Source: Chthoniobacterales bacterium (lineage in GTDB: Bacteria > Verrucomicrobiota > Verrucomicrobiia > Chthoniobacterales > UBA10450). Taken from it: a DNA stretch of 64,000 bases. The DNA is taken from assembly GCA_013821455.1 (NCBI GenBank), contig JACDGS010000012.1, forward strand, positions 1 through 64,000, read 5' to 3'. The translations under genes were made by a program, and so were the position numbers. Under the pieces are notes generated by a model that was given only the letters and a program-made list of their open reading frames with translations, had not been told where the DNA came from and searched no databases. Shown piece by piece: positions 53,099 to 62,139 of the stretch. Every line of letters begins with the position of its first letter. Positions within the stretch are counted from its first letter, which is position 1.

Positions 53099-53914
53099 TC
53101 AATCAACTGGGACAACGTATTTGCGCCGGAAGTGGGCGAAGTGGTTGACTAACTCAGGCTCCCCTAAGACCGCTGCCTCAATTTCCTCAAGGAAGCTTTC
53201 GAGCTCAATTACCTGAACGTGGGCTGCGATTTCAGATTTCAAGTGAATCATGCTTCTCTTGGCGGCTAAGCGGACTGCGGTGTTGTCGCGTGGGACGAGA
53301 AACCAGACGCGGGTGGCAACATGTTTCTTCAGTCCGGCATGGATGGCATTCCGGAAAAACTGGTACGCTGAAAAGAATTCCATCCTATCATTCTCATTCA
53401 AGAGCGTCGTGGCTCTGAGTTGATCTCGATATACTTCTTCGTACTTCTGCCGATGGCGCACATCGTCCTTCGCCTTGCCGAAACCTCTTTCAGTGAATTT
53501 TACTTCGACGAGAAGGTTGCCACCGTCTTGCCCCTCAGCGAAGAAATCCACGTTTGTTCCTTCTCGTTCGTCAGGAATGTGTTCAAAGCCCACCTTGGTA
53601 AGCGGTGCCTCCAAGCCGAGAAGTGAGGCTAAGAGCGAATTGCGGGCGGCCTTTTGGAGAAACGGTTGGAAGAGATTAACCGCGAGCGCCTGCGAAGAAT
53701 TCAAATGGTGAAAGTAGCGATGCCATTTCAACTTCCTCTCCCTGCTATCCAAAAGGGAATCGTACTCAGGACGGACAAGCTCCAGCAGATTATCTCTGGC
53801 CCGGTTTTTCGGCAAGATATGAGGCTTTTCCAAGTCTTGTCCGCGATAATGGAAGTTGCCGGGCTCTTTGACCTTTAGCTCTTCGGATTTGTAGCGACCG
53901 AGGTGGTCAAGCAT
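53099..53914 (-). CDS. PD-(D/E)XK nuclease, PGN_0703-like
   Basis: The 271-residue protein shows RYFHHLNSSQALAVNLFQPFL in the centre and VDFFAEGQDGGNLLVEVKFTERGFG as the catalytic strand (D-x13-E-V-K), a PD-(D/E)XK type restriction endonuclease fold. The segment pattern resembles the PGN_0703 family of putative restriction endonucleases. It is encoded 14 bases upstream of the HNH gene and probably cotranscribed. Confidence 0.78.
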   Translation of the reverse strand: MLDHLGRYKSEELKVKEPGNFHYRGQDLEKPHILPKNRARDNLLELVRPEYDSLLDSRERKLKWHRYFHHLNSSQALAVNLFQPFLQKAARNSLLASLLGLEAPLTKVGFEHIPDEREGTNVDFFAEGQDGGNLLVEVKFTERGFGKAKDDVRHRQKYEEVYRDQLRATTLLNENDRMEFFSAYQFFRNAIHAGLKKHVATRVWFLVPRDNTAVRLAAKRSMIHLKSEIAAHVQVIELESFLEEIEAAVLGEPELVNHFAHFRRKYVVPVD

Positions 53915-54054
53915 CCGCTCCGGAAATTCTTACGCGACTTGTTCATAGAGGTACTTCTGGATCCGGTAAAAGCGTTACCGATCTCTTCGGGCGAGCCGAT
54001 CGGTCCCCACGGCATCGCCACGAGTTGTTGTTGTTTGAATCCGTATGACCACGA

Positions 54055-54531
54055 CTAATCTTTGGGAATCTTCGTTCCTAACGCTCTAAGTCGCTCCCAA
54101 GAGGCGTCGATGGCCGACGAAAGACCATCCACCTCTGTCCGCCATGCTTCTCTTTGCTCTCGCGTGATTGTTCGGATGTTCGAATGAGTAGCCTGCCACT
54201 CGTCAATTTTCTTCTTTCTTGATCGAAATGCTTCCGAGTCATCGCCGCATTTCAAGACCAAGAATTCCAACCAGTCCATTTCCCTCTTTTCTTGTTCGTT
54301 GCACCGAGGACAAGACGGCACTCGGTTTGCGGCGTGATTGGAACCAGATTTGTGGACGGAGACAAGGTGATCCGCGTGCCAACGCCGGACTAAAGCCTCA
54401 TTGCAGTATGCACACTTGGACCCGAAAAATGTCTTCATGGCGCTCCGTTCTTGTGTCGTTATGTCCTTGTCGAATGCAGTCCAGAGAACGCGCCGCGCAA
54501 CGTTTTTAACCCAAGCAGGATGAAGTGGCAT
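54055..54531 (-). CDS. Small HNH endonuclease
   Basis: The 158-residue protein has KCAYCNEALVRRWHADHLVSVHKSGSNHAANRVPSCPRCN, the HNH motif with two CxxC pairs, and a C-terminal helical tail. It stands alone between the nuclease module and the methylase, separated by about 140-170 bases of unassigned DNA on each side. Confidence 0.85.
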   Translation of the reverse strand: MPLHPAWVKNVARRVLWTAFDKDITTQERSAMKTFFGSKCAYCNEALVRRWHADHLVSVHKSGSNHAANRVPSCPRCNEQEKREMDWLEFLVLKCGDDSEAFRSRKKKIDEWQATHSNIRTITREQREAWRTEVDGLSSAIDASWERLRALGTKIPKD

Positions 54532-54699
54532 AAGCGAATTGATTATTCGAAGTTAGATTTCAAAAGTCATTTGGCGGCAGATAGGGTAAAGACAGTTTGC
54601 TCCTTTTCTTTCAGAGCCTCCACCATAGAAACTGCTCTCCTTTTACCTAATCTTTAGACTTTCCCCAAAGAAGGCTAAAAACGCTCGCAAACTGTTCGG

Positions 54700-55611
54700 T
54701 TATGCAGAAGCTCTACACCACGAGAGGTTCTTTCCAATAAGCAACTCTTTCATCTCGGCGTGGTGATTATTCTTCATAGAGACGGGATGAGTTTGAAAAC
54801 CAAATTCCTTCGATAACGTTACAATTTCTTCGGCATTGTCGTAAGTGAGCAAAACATCCCCCTTACACCGGGCAGCGATTTCAAAAAGAGTCCGATGGTC
54901 AACCTCGAAATGCTTATATAGTCGCGCTCCGGCTCTCTTCTGAGAAGCCGTATAGGGGGGATCAATAAAAAACGCGGCATCAGCCCGATGGGAAAATTCT
55001 CTCAGCACTTCAAACGCGTCCCTCTGCTCAAAAGTGATTTGCTTCCTATGAAACCAGATTGCTTCAATTCGCTTTCTCAATGTTTGTGGATACCACCTTG
55101 AATGCACTCCTCTACCTGCCTCGCCGTAGTCGATAATTCCTGCACCTGGGGCCATAATTCCGCCTCGCGAAACACGATTGCGAAGAATGGTCAAGAACGC
55201 TAATTCACGGACCGACGTTGGGCGTCTCGCTAAATCCTCTTCACACTTGACGCGGTCGAGTTCATAACTAGCGATACGTCGGGCTAACCAGGAAGCGCCA
55301 GTTCTGCTGAAGATAGTCTTCCAAACTGCGGCGACGCCAGCATCAAGCTCAGACATATAAACTTCTTCGGCTAGTTTCTCGAATGCTACAGTAAGACTTG
55401 CGATTGCTCCTCCGGCAAATGGTTCGACAAACAATGCGGGACGCCACGACAAACTTTGGAGCCACTCACGTATCCGCGGAACTAGCCAGGTCTTTCCTCC
55501 CGGGTAACGGAATGGGCTGCGCTGAGGAACACTCGAGACGTTGACGATGCGCGATCTAGGAGAAAAATCCTCAATCAGCTCTAGTTGTTGACTAATCTTC
55601 ATCAACAACAA
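54700..55611 (-). CDS. D12-class DNA adenine methylase
   Basis: The 303-residue protein has FRYPGGKTWLVPRIREW (motif X), FVEPFAGGAIASLTV (motif I, AdoMet binding), and FFIDPPYTASQKRAG (motif IV, D-P-P-Y), then VLLTYDNAEEIVTLSKEFG. This is the Dam/DpnM (D12) class of N6-adenine methyltransferases. It directly follows and overlaps the NotI-like endonuclease gene, which suggests a type II restriction-modification pair. A start at 55602 is also possible. Confidence 0.92.
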   Translation of the reverse strand: MLLMKISQQLELIEDFSPRSRIVNVSSVPQRSPFRYPGGKTWLVPRIREWLQSLSWRPALFVEPFAGGAIASLTVAFEKLAEEVYMSELDAGVAAVWKTIFSRTGASWLARRIASYELDRVKCEEDLARRPTSVRELAFLTILRNRVSRGGIMAPGAGIIDYGEAGRGVHSRWYPQTLRKRIEAIWFHRKQITFEQRDAFEVLREFSHRADAAFFIDPPYTASQKRAGARLYKHFEVDHRTLFEIAARCKGDVLLTYDNAEEIVTLSKEFGFQTHPVSMKNNHHAEMKELLIGKNLSWCRASA

Positions 55612-56489
55612 TATCGGAGATGTCTTCGATTTTATGAACCGTCGCGACCATAACCTTACCAGCTAACTTCTTATCCAGTTTGCTTTGTAACAATTTCCTA
55701 AAATCGTCCTGAGATCCAGGATTCGCGCGGGTTATCTTCTTCAGGACAGGGTTAAATTTGGTATATAAGGATCGATCCAACTTGAGGACAAAACGTCCGG
55801 TGTCGTCTCGCTTCAAACCATACACAAGCCAACATAAGTCCGCAGATTTTTGGGACACTGTAGGCAGCTTTGGAAGTTGCTTTAAGAAACACTCGTCAAT
55901 TGCAACTGCCATCTTCTTACCCCAGCTATTAAATATTCCGCCTTTATAAATCAGCTGCGGAGCGAGACGTTTGCGGGAGCGACGAGAGGTAATCAGGGCT
56001 AGGATAATTTGGCTCCTTCGACCAATCCATCTGAGCATTTGCCTTTGGATTTTCCATGTATCGGGTGAACGGTCTGCGCAAGTTTCCTGAAATATAAACT
56101 CCCTGGACCTCTAAGGATCCAAAGTCCAAGACCTTCCCATTGTCGTCGTAGGCAACTAAGACAAGATCAATATTGCCGGCGGACTTTCCGTTCTTGTCTT
56201 TTAATCGCACCTCCGACAGCGAAGTCCACCGAGGGCTCCCTGGAAAAAAGAATCGGGCGGCGTCGGATGCGATGTGCCATGCCTCCCGAAATCTTACGGG
56301 GCATATTATGGTTGGCGTTGTCTTTTCGTAGATTGAGCAAACACCGAGAGGATTTTCAATCTTATCCTTCGTACATGACGGAACGATATTGTTGTAAGGA
56401 CAAAGTCGATCCTTTCGATACCGCTGGGCCTCTTTCGACATATCTTCGATTGGAAATCCAAAAACTTCGACGAGCGGTTGGTTAGGCAT
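55592..56489 (-). pseudogene. NotI-family restriction endonuclease, frameshifted
   Basis: The first frame (from 56489) reads RLCPYNNIVPSCTKDKIENPLGVCSIYE with the clustered Cys of NotI, then NIDLVLVAYDDNGKVLDFGSLEVQGVYISGN (D ... E-x-Q core) and ends PNYPSPDYLSS. One extra base near 55990 shifts it; the adjacent frame continues SRKRLAPQLIYKGGIFNSWGKKMAVAID and ends DIVVDED. Joined, they make a normal NotI-type protein of about 295 residues. It may recognise a GC-rich site. A single indel means it may be recent decay or a sequencing error. Confidence 0.8.
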
Positions 56490-56538
56490 AGTTTCCCTCA
56501 GGGACAGGTCATTAAGGCAAAGCGGAATTCTCAGTCCG

Positions 56539-59500
56539 TCATGCTACTATTTTGCAAAAAAGGTTCAGTAGCATCATTTCGGCGATAGAACCGGCGGGTG
56601 AGCTGGCAATGCGCGGATCGGCGACGACAATCGCCAAGCACTTAGCACGGGAAATCGCGACATTGATACGGCTTCGATTCAAGATAAAGGCCAATCCGCG
56701 CGAGCCATATTCACCGTAGCTGGAGCAAATCGAAAGAATGCAGACGGGAGCCTCTTGACCTTGAAACTTATCAACGCTTCCTACCCGCGCGCCCTCCGGT
56801 AGGGCCGCCTGAAGGGCGCGCACCTGAGCATTGTATGGAGCTATGAATAGGAAATCGGCTAGCTCTAACGGTCTCGTGCTTTGATCGCTCGCGGTATACT
56901 CCCGACCTAATACCTCGGTATAGATGGCCTTTACTCGTTCTACCTCTTCGGGACTTTGCTGCACGTTTCCGTCATGGGTGATTGGCGAGAACACAATGCC
57001 GCATTCTTTTGTAACCAGTGCGCCGTTGGCTGCTGGTGCGGTGATTCTTTGATTCGCGCAATCAGGAAGCGAGCGAAGTCCGCCTTCGTAGATGCTCTCG
57101 GAAATAAAGCAGCAGACATCCGGATGCATGCGCCGCGATTCGCCGAGAAACAGGCCGAGATCGGATGGCACGACCGCATGAAAGACCGGTGCGTCCACCT
57201 TGCTTTCGCTTCTGTTCTTGAGCGCGAATTGTAGTCCTGAAATTCCTGCATCGCCCGGATGTGAGCCTTGAACGGGCTGCTCGAGCTGCATCTGATCGCC
57301 AAGCAGGATAAGATTGCCTGCAGAACGCGCCATGGCGACGGCGTTAGCTAGTGGCACCTGCCCCGCTTCATCGATGACGAGGAAATCGAGAACGTTTTTC
57401 CACTCCGGACGGCTGAAAAGCCAAGCGGTGCCGCCGACCACGCCACCGGAGTATGCGGCAAGCGCTGCCCCAGCGTCTTTGACGTATGCCACATCCGGAT
57501 TGTCGATGTAAAGGCTACCGCTGTCCTCACCTCTCACTTTGATCCCGCGAAGCCTATCGCCATTCTCTCGCAGCGCGTCACCGCAGGCGCACATGAGATT
57601 CATCACAACCTTATGGCTGTTCGATGCTATCCCGATCTTCTTGCCGGCCTTCAAGAGCGAAGCAATCGCGCGGGCTGCTGTATAGGTTTTTCCGGTGCCG
57701 GGCGGACCCTGAATCACAAGACACCCGCCGACCATTAGATTCGCAATTCGGTTAGTCGCATCGATCGATGTTTCACCGGCGGTTTGTAGCGGTTGACTTG
57801 GTGGAACGCGGTTCAACAAAGCGGAGATTGATGCAGGCAAAGCGCCCGCCAGGTGTTCTGAAGCGATGTCCGACAGTGCAATCGGAATTCCCGCGGGGGA
57901 TACATACTCATTATGCAAAATCGACCCGCTCGCGGGAAACACGTCGTCGCATTTCTCTTTTAGTGCCCTCGCGCTGATTTTGAGGGCCAGTTTGCCGGCG
58001 TCGTTGTCGATTTCAACGATCTCAAATCCAGCATCCAAATTGTGCGTAAACATAGCCGAATTGCCGGCCGCGAGTTTGATTTCCTGTGACGGATCAAAAC
58101 CATAACGCTGCACGACGGACCTTTTCACCACTACCGGAATTCCATCGGCTCGAAGTCCCTCAATGCATCCCGGATCATCTCGAAGGTCTTCGTGCGTCGC
58201 AGCAGCACGGTCGAACATGCGCCACCACATTGGCTTCTGCTCGCGCCGGTGAAAATCAATTACATCTCCAAGAGTCACTGAAACAGGATCACCTATTTTT
58301 CGGAGTTGAGCCGCGAGGCGCTGGCGCTCCGCGATATCTGGAGAAACCACTTTCGCGGGCGCTTCGGCTGCGCGAGTTCGTGGCGCGTTTGGGGCGATAC
58401 CTTTTTCTTGGGCGACTTTCCGCAACCAATCGACCAATTCCAAGGTCGATCTGCAGTCATCTTCGTTGTAGTCGCGAATTTTCTTTAGCAATTCACTGTT
58501 GTTCCAATCGCGTGGTTCGCCACTCGCAATCCATCGCGCATAATGGACCATCGAATCTACTCCTGAAGCCACGTCCGTCGCGCGCTTCTTCCGGTAAAGG
58601 GATTCAATTTTCTTGATCGAATAGCCGTCCTCGCCAACCCGAAGTCCGTGACGAACTATCTGGTAAAGGTCAACAAAGACCTCGTTGCGCAGAAGCTCGT
58701 CAACCTCTTCTTGTCGCGTATCGTGACGGGTGCTTAGGCGCCGGACCGCGCACACCTCGTACGGCGCATAGTGATAAATGTGCAGCTGTGGATGTTTCTT
58801 CCAGCGATCGAACACCCAGTCTATAAATCCTTCGAGTGCGCGTTTCTCTTCCTCCCGATTGTGAGCCCACCAGTCGCGAAAGATCGATTCAGATTCGGCG
58901 CTCTCTTTAGCAACAGTCCCAAACAGATACTCCAAGCCGCCGAGCGTCAGTGGATAGCCTTCCATGTCGAAAATTACGTCGGCCCATTGAGCAGCCGGAA
59001 GCGCCGCCAAGCCCAAGTGTTGATCGGCAGCCGCCGGATGGCCGAGGACTTCGAAAAATGGCGCAGCATTCGGATCACTCTTCCGCGCCTCCTGTGTCTT
59101 CACCTGCAGTTGCGCTTGTGCCACCAATTTCTTCAGTGACTCAGGATCAAGTTTCGGAACCACCATTTCGGCGGAACCGGCAAGAGCGGTCATCGTCGTA
59201 ACGTTCGCAACCTTGAGTTTCTTAATCTGTCCCACGCTGATCCCCGCCACTCGGACGAGGTGGTCTTTGGCGACGAAATACTGCTCCGCCCGAGAACTCC
59301 ACCTTCCGTGCTCCGCTCTTGGAAGGGGCTCCGGCGCGTCCTCGATTCTCCCGGTGAATCGATCCTGCATCGCGAGAAAGCTGCTTTTGATATGGCGGTA
59401 GTAGTGAATGAAGTCTTCCACGCGGAATACCACGCGATCGTTATTTCCTAGGATAACTCCAATCGCTTCCGGCAATGCTTCAAAGGTGGTGGCCGCGAGC

Positions 59501-59929
59501 ATTTCCGAGTAGCAACAAAGCTGTATGGCGTAGTAAGGTTTGGGATGGCACGCGAGCTTGGCGTCCCAGACTTGATACTTCCCAGACGGGTTGAGAATCA
59601 AAAAGTCGGCGAATCCTGCAAATTGACCTTTAATCAAGGCAGCTTGGAAGATTATTGGAATCTTAGCTTCAATCGCTGCGATAGTTTTCGCGTACGCTTC
59701 TACTTCATCGGCCTTTGCTATCTCGACGAGTTCCGAGCCCGTAACTTTGAAATCCAGTAGGACAGCTGCTTCGTGCCTATCGCCGGTTTGGGTTATAAGC
59801 TTTTGATCCTCTGACTCCGCGTCGGGGCGGACGGCCTCGGGATTTTCCAAGTGAAGAGGCAAATGGGGAAGCCAGATAACGCACAAGATCACTAGGTGAA
59901 TAAATAAGGTGTCTTTGATACTGTCTCAT
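56539..59929 (-). pseudogene. TM0106-type RecB-like nuclease fused to a DNA2/NAM7 helicase, N-terminus frameshifted
   Basis: The main frame (1117 residues) holds a nuclease part with FADFLILNPSGKYQVWDAKLACHPKPY and GSELVEIAKADEVEAYAKTI, a RNase H/DEDD-like part with VIFDMEGYPLTLGGLEYLF, and a UPF1-type helicase (VIQGPPGTGKTYTAARAIASLL, VIDEAGQVPLA, GDQMQLEQP, QGQEAPVCILS, NVAISRAK). The natural start lies in another frame: ATG 59929 gives MRQYQRHLIYSPSDLVRYLASPFAS, the usual N-terminus, which then breaks by a short deletion before LHLENPEAVRPDAESED. Such proteins act in DNA defence or repair. Confidence 0.85.
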
Positions 59930-59947
59930 TTGTATGAAGGGATGGGC

Positions 59948-61072
59948 TCAAAACTGATCGACCAACGAGAAGTGCCGCTCAATAATGCGCCGGCCTTCTT
60001 CAACGGCTTCTGCCACCTGCGAGGGATAAAAGACTTTGAGATTTTCTTCCGGCTCGAGACAGTCGGCCAGAAAATACTTAACAGGTCGCTCTATTTGAAA
60101 CGGCGGAGTTAACTCATACACGTATTTGCCGGGCCATTTTCCGCCGCTGTTTCTCTTGATTGTCTTACCCGCCCCATGGCAGATCGCTGCCCATCGGGGA
60201 AATTGCGCAATCGAGAAACTGGGATCAGGAACATACGTGCGGTTCCATAAAAGAATCGATCCCGAGAGGGTAAAGATGGCCTCACGACAAGGAGTTGGCT
60301 TGAAATAGATAACGACGCGTTTGAGCCAATTATCTTGGAACTTGTGTCGCCAACAATTGCGACCAATGAAAAGCCGATGATGCTTTACGTCGCCTGGCGG
60401 GATGACCTCAGAGTCGGTGTCGCTAACAGAAGCCGCTATTCTCTCAAGGAGGGTGTCAGCGAAGTCTAGTCTGTAACCATAGCCGCGGGGCTGGCGCGAT
60501 GTCTTTTGCAATGAGCCTAATAAAATACCGTTCTCTGTAAGGTAGCTGCAAAACGCGGCTATATTCGCGACGGAAGCTTTCCCAAGCGACGCACGTCCAT
60601 TCTTAGTTAGATTGTCAGCGAGGTCATCCCAAGTGACCTCGCGCTGCAAATATCGGTTCTCCCCAAGCTCACCCCCGCGGCGTCGAACCAGCCAGTAAAT
60701 GAGCGGCGCGAAACCGTGATTTCGGGTCCACTCACGGTGATATTTCTCCAGCTTATTTATCCTCGGAGGATCATTGACTTTGCACTCAATAATGATCGCG
60801 ATTTGGTCCCCGAGAATGAGTAAATCGAGCCGGCTATTTGTGAACGAGTGCTGTGTCTTAACGACCAGATTGCGGCTCTCTAGTTCAGAAGCAACCGTAT
60901 CGTCGCCAATCAGAAATCGAAGAAACAATGAAAATATCTCAGGTTCTTGTAGGAGACTAGCAAGTTGCTCTGTCGCGGGATCTTCACGCTGGTAAGAAAT
61001 GCACGATTTGCTGCTTTTCGAATGCAGCAAAACGTCTATCTTCTGGCGGGCTAATTCTTCAGGGGAAGGCAC
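59948..61072 (-). CDS. PD-(D/E)XK nuclease, PDDEXK_20-like, with HsdR-like leader
   Basis: The 374-residue protein has SRLDLLILGDQIAIIIECKV (D-x10-E-x-K) as its nuclease core and a C-terminal DUF-like region. Its first 18 residues, MPSPEELARQKIDVLLHS, match the start of type I restriction HsdR subunits, after which the PDDEXK_20 sequence begins abruptly. This looks like a small fusion by deletion, or a shared short motif. It is the outermost gene of the island. Confidence 0.72.
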   Translation of the reverse strand: MPSPEELARQKIDVLLHSKSSKSCISYQREDPATEQLASLLQEPEIFSLFLRFLIGDDTVASELESRNLVVKTQHSFTNSRLDLLILGDQIAIIIECKVNDPPRINKLEKYHREWTRNHGFAPLIYWLVRRRGGELGENRYLQREVTWDDLADNLTKNGRASLGKASVANIAAFCSYLTENGILLGSLQKTSRQPRGYGYRLDFADTLLERIAASVSDTDSEVIPPGDVKHHRLFIGRNCWRHKFQDNWLKRVVIYFKPTPCREAIFTLSGSILLWNRTYVPDPSFSIAQFPRWAAICHGAGKTIKRNSGGKWPGKYVYELTPPFQIERPVKYFLADCLEPEENLKVFYPSQVAEAVEEGRRIIERHFSLVDQF

Positions 61073-61139
61073 TGGCCAGTTTCTACTGGCTGAAGGTGAA
61101 AGTGAAAAGTAAAAAAGCGAAACTCACAATCTGAAGACG

Positions 61140-61205
61140 CTAAGAGATGGAAAGGCCATGGGAGAAAGTAGCTGCGACGGATGCGGAGCAACGGCCAGGC
61201 TTTCC
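61140..61205. repeat. AACGG/CCAGGCTT repeat copy
   Basis: TAGCTGCGACGGATGCGGAG followed by CAACGGCCAGGCTTTCC; related to copies at 41301, 43400 and 61930-62090. Confidence 0.65.
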
Positions 61206-61236
61206 AAGGCTAAAGGATGGCGCTAAGGCGGAAGAA

Positions 61237-61608
61237 TCAAACGATCTGGCAGGGAATGACCGCGTCTTCGTCCGCGGAGTAGACGGCGCAGATGCGATGG
61301 TAACCGTCGGCGATGATGATTTTCCCAAGGGCCGGTTGCCTGACTACGAGCAGAGGCGAAAGCTTTTCGCCATCGAGCAGTTTCCTCTGGTCGGCTTTGA
61401 CGTGCGCATTGGTCGTACCGAGCAGGGGCAGGCCGGAGGCGCGAAAGATGTCCTTGGCTTTGAACTGTTGGACTGGGGCCGATTTTAGTTTTTTGACCAG
61501 CCTAGCCGCGGTCGGTTCACCCAGGACAAGGCTTAGATACGATTCCGCGGCCGGGTAATCGCGCGCTTCGGGCTTCTTTAGCCAGCGGTTCTTGGTTTTG
61601 GTTTTCAT
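61237..61608 (-). CDS. ParB-like/Srx-fold protein of unknown function
   Basis: The 123-residue protein has FKAKDIFRASGLPLLGTTNAHV, then LSPLLVVRQPALGKIIIADGYHRICAVY, where DGYHR is a ParB-like (D/N-G-x-H-R) motif. The family is widespread but uncharacterised. It is a plausible toxin- or nucleotide-linked protein next to repeats; the role is not inferred further. Confidence 0.7.
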   Translation of the reverse strand: MKTKTKNRWLKKPEARDYPAAESYLSLVLGEPTAARLVKKLKSAPVQQFKAKDIFRASGLPLLGTTNAHVKADQRKLLDGEKLSPLLVVRQPALGKIIIADGYHRICAVYSADEDAVIPCQIV

Positions 61609-61620
61609 AACAGGTTAGCG

Positions 61621-61699
61621 GTTATTGGTTATTGGTTATTGGTTATTGGTTATTGGTTATTGGTTATTGGTTATTAGTTAATGGTTAATGGTTATTGGA
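61621..61699. repeat. Heptanucleotide tandem repeat GTTATTG
   Basis: About seven perfect GTTATTG units followed by degenerate GTTAATG units. The GTTAATG spelling recurs near 37386 and 49321. Confidence 0.85.
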
Positions 61700-62098
61700 A
61701 GGCAGGAGGAAAGTGGAAAGTGGAAAGGTGAAAGGTGAGGCCGGGCGAAAGGGAAAGTAGAAATTTGAAAGGCTAAAGTAGAAAGTCTTCTGAAAGCTGA
61801 AGAACTGATACGCTGAAAAGCTGGAACGCTGAAATGGGGCGGTTAAAAGTTATTAGTTAATTGTTAATTGGAATCCGGCAGCGAAGCAGTGAGGCGGTAG
61901 CGCAGGCGAAGAAAGTAGCCGTAACCCGTAACGCAGGCTTTCAACAGAAAGCCGAGGCCGGGCTTTCCCGTAACGGATGCATCGCAACGGCCGGGCTTTC
62001 AAAAGCTGAGCAGCGGCGTCTCCTACCTTCTCCTTTCGACTTTCACCTTGGAAAGCCTGGCCGTTGCTCCGCATCCGTTGCAGTTACTTTTCTCGGCT

Positions 62099-62114
62099 CC
62101 TTTACTCGTTAGGC
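62099..62114 (-). repeat. Extended motif copy beside the kinase gene
   Basis: The minus strand reads GCCTAACGAGTAAAGG, 26 bases beyond the stop of the kinase gene; it marks the return of the motif after an 18.5-kb absence. Confidence 0.85.
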
Positions 62115-62139
62115 AAAGAAATGGGGGCGTAAACCGCCT

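Larger units (their letters stand above)
61609..62139. other. Intergenic repeat cluster
   Basis: It holds a heptamer array (61621-61699), runs of GGAAAGTG-like units (61700-61800), GTTATTAGTTAATT-type sequence, two AACGG/CCGGGCTT copies (61930-62090) facing each other, and an extended motif copy at 62099-62114. No gene was seen. Confidence 0.7.

Noticed and set aside
61621-61699. Possible CRISPR array in the heptamer repeat
   Set aside because: Unit is 7 bases with no spacers; it is a simple tandem repeat.
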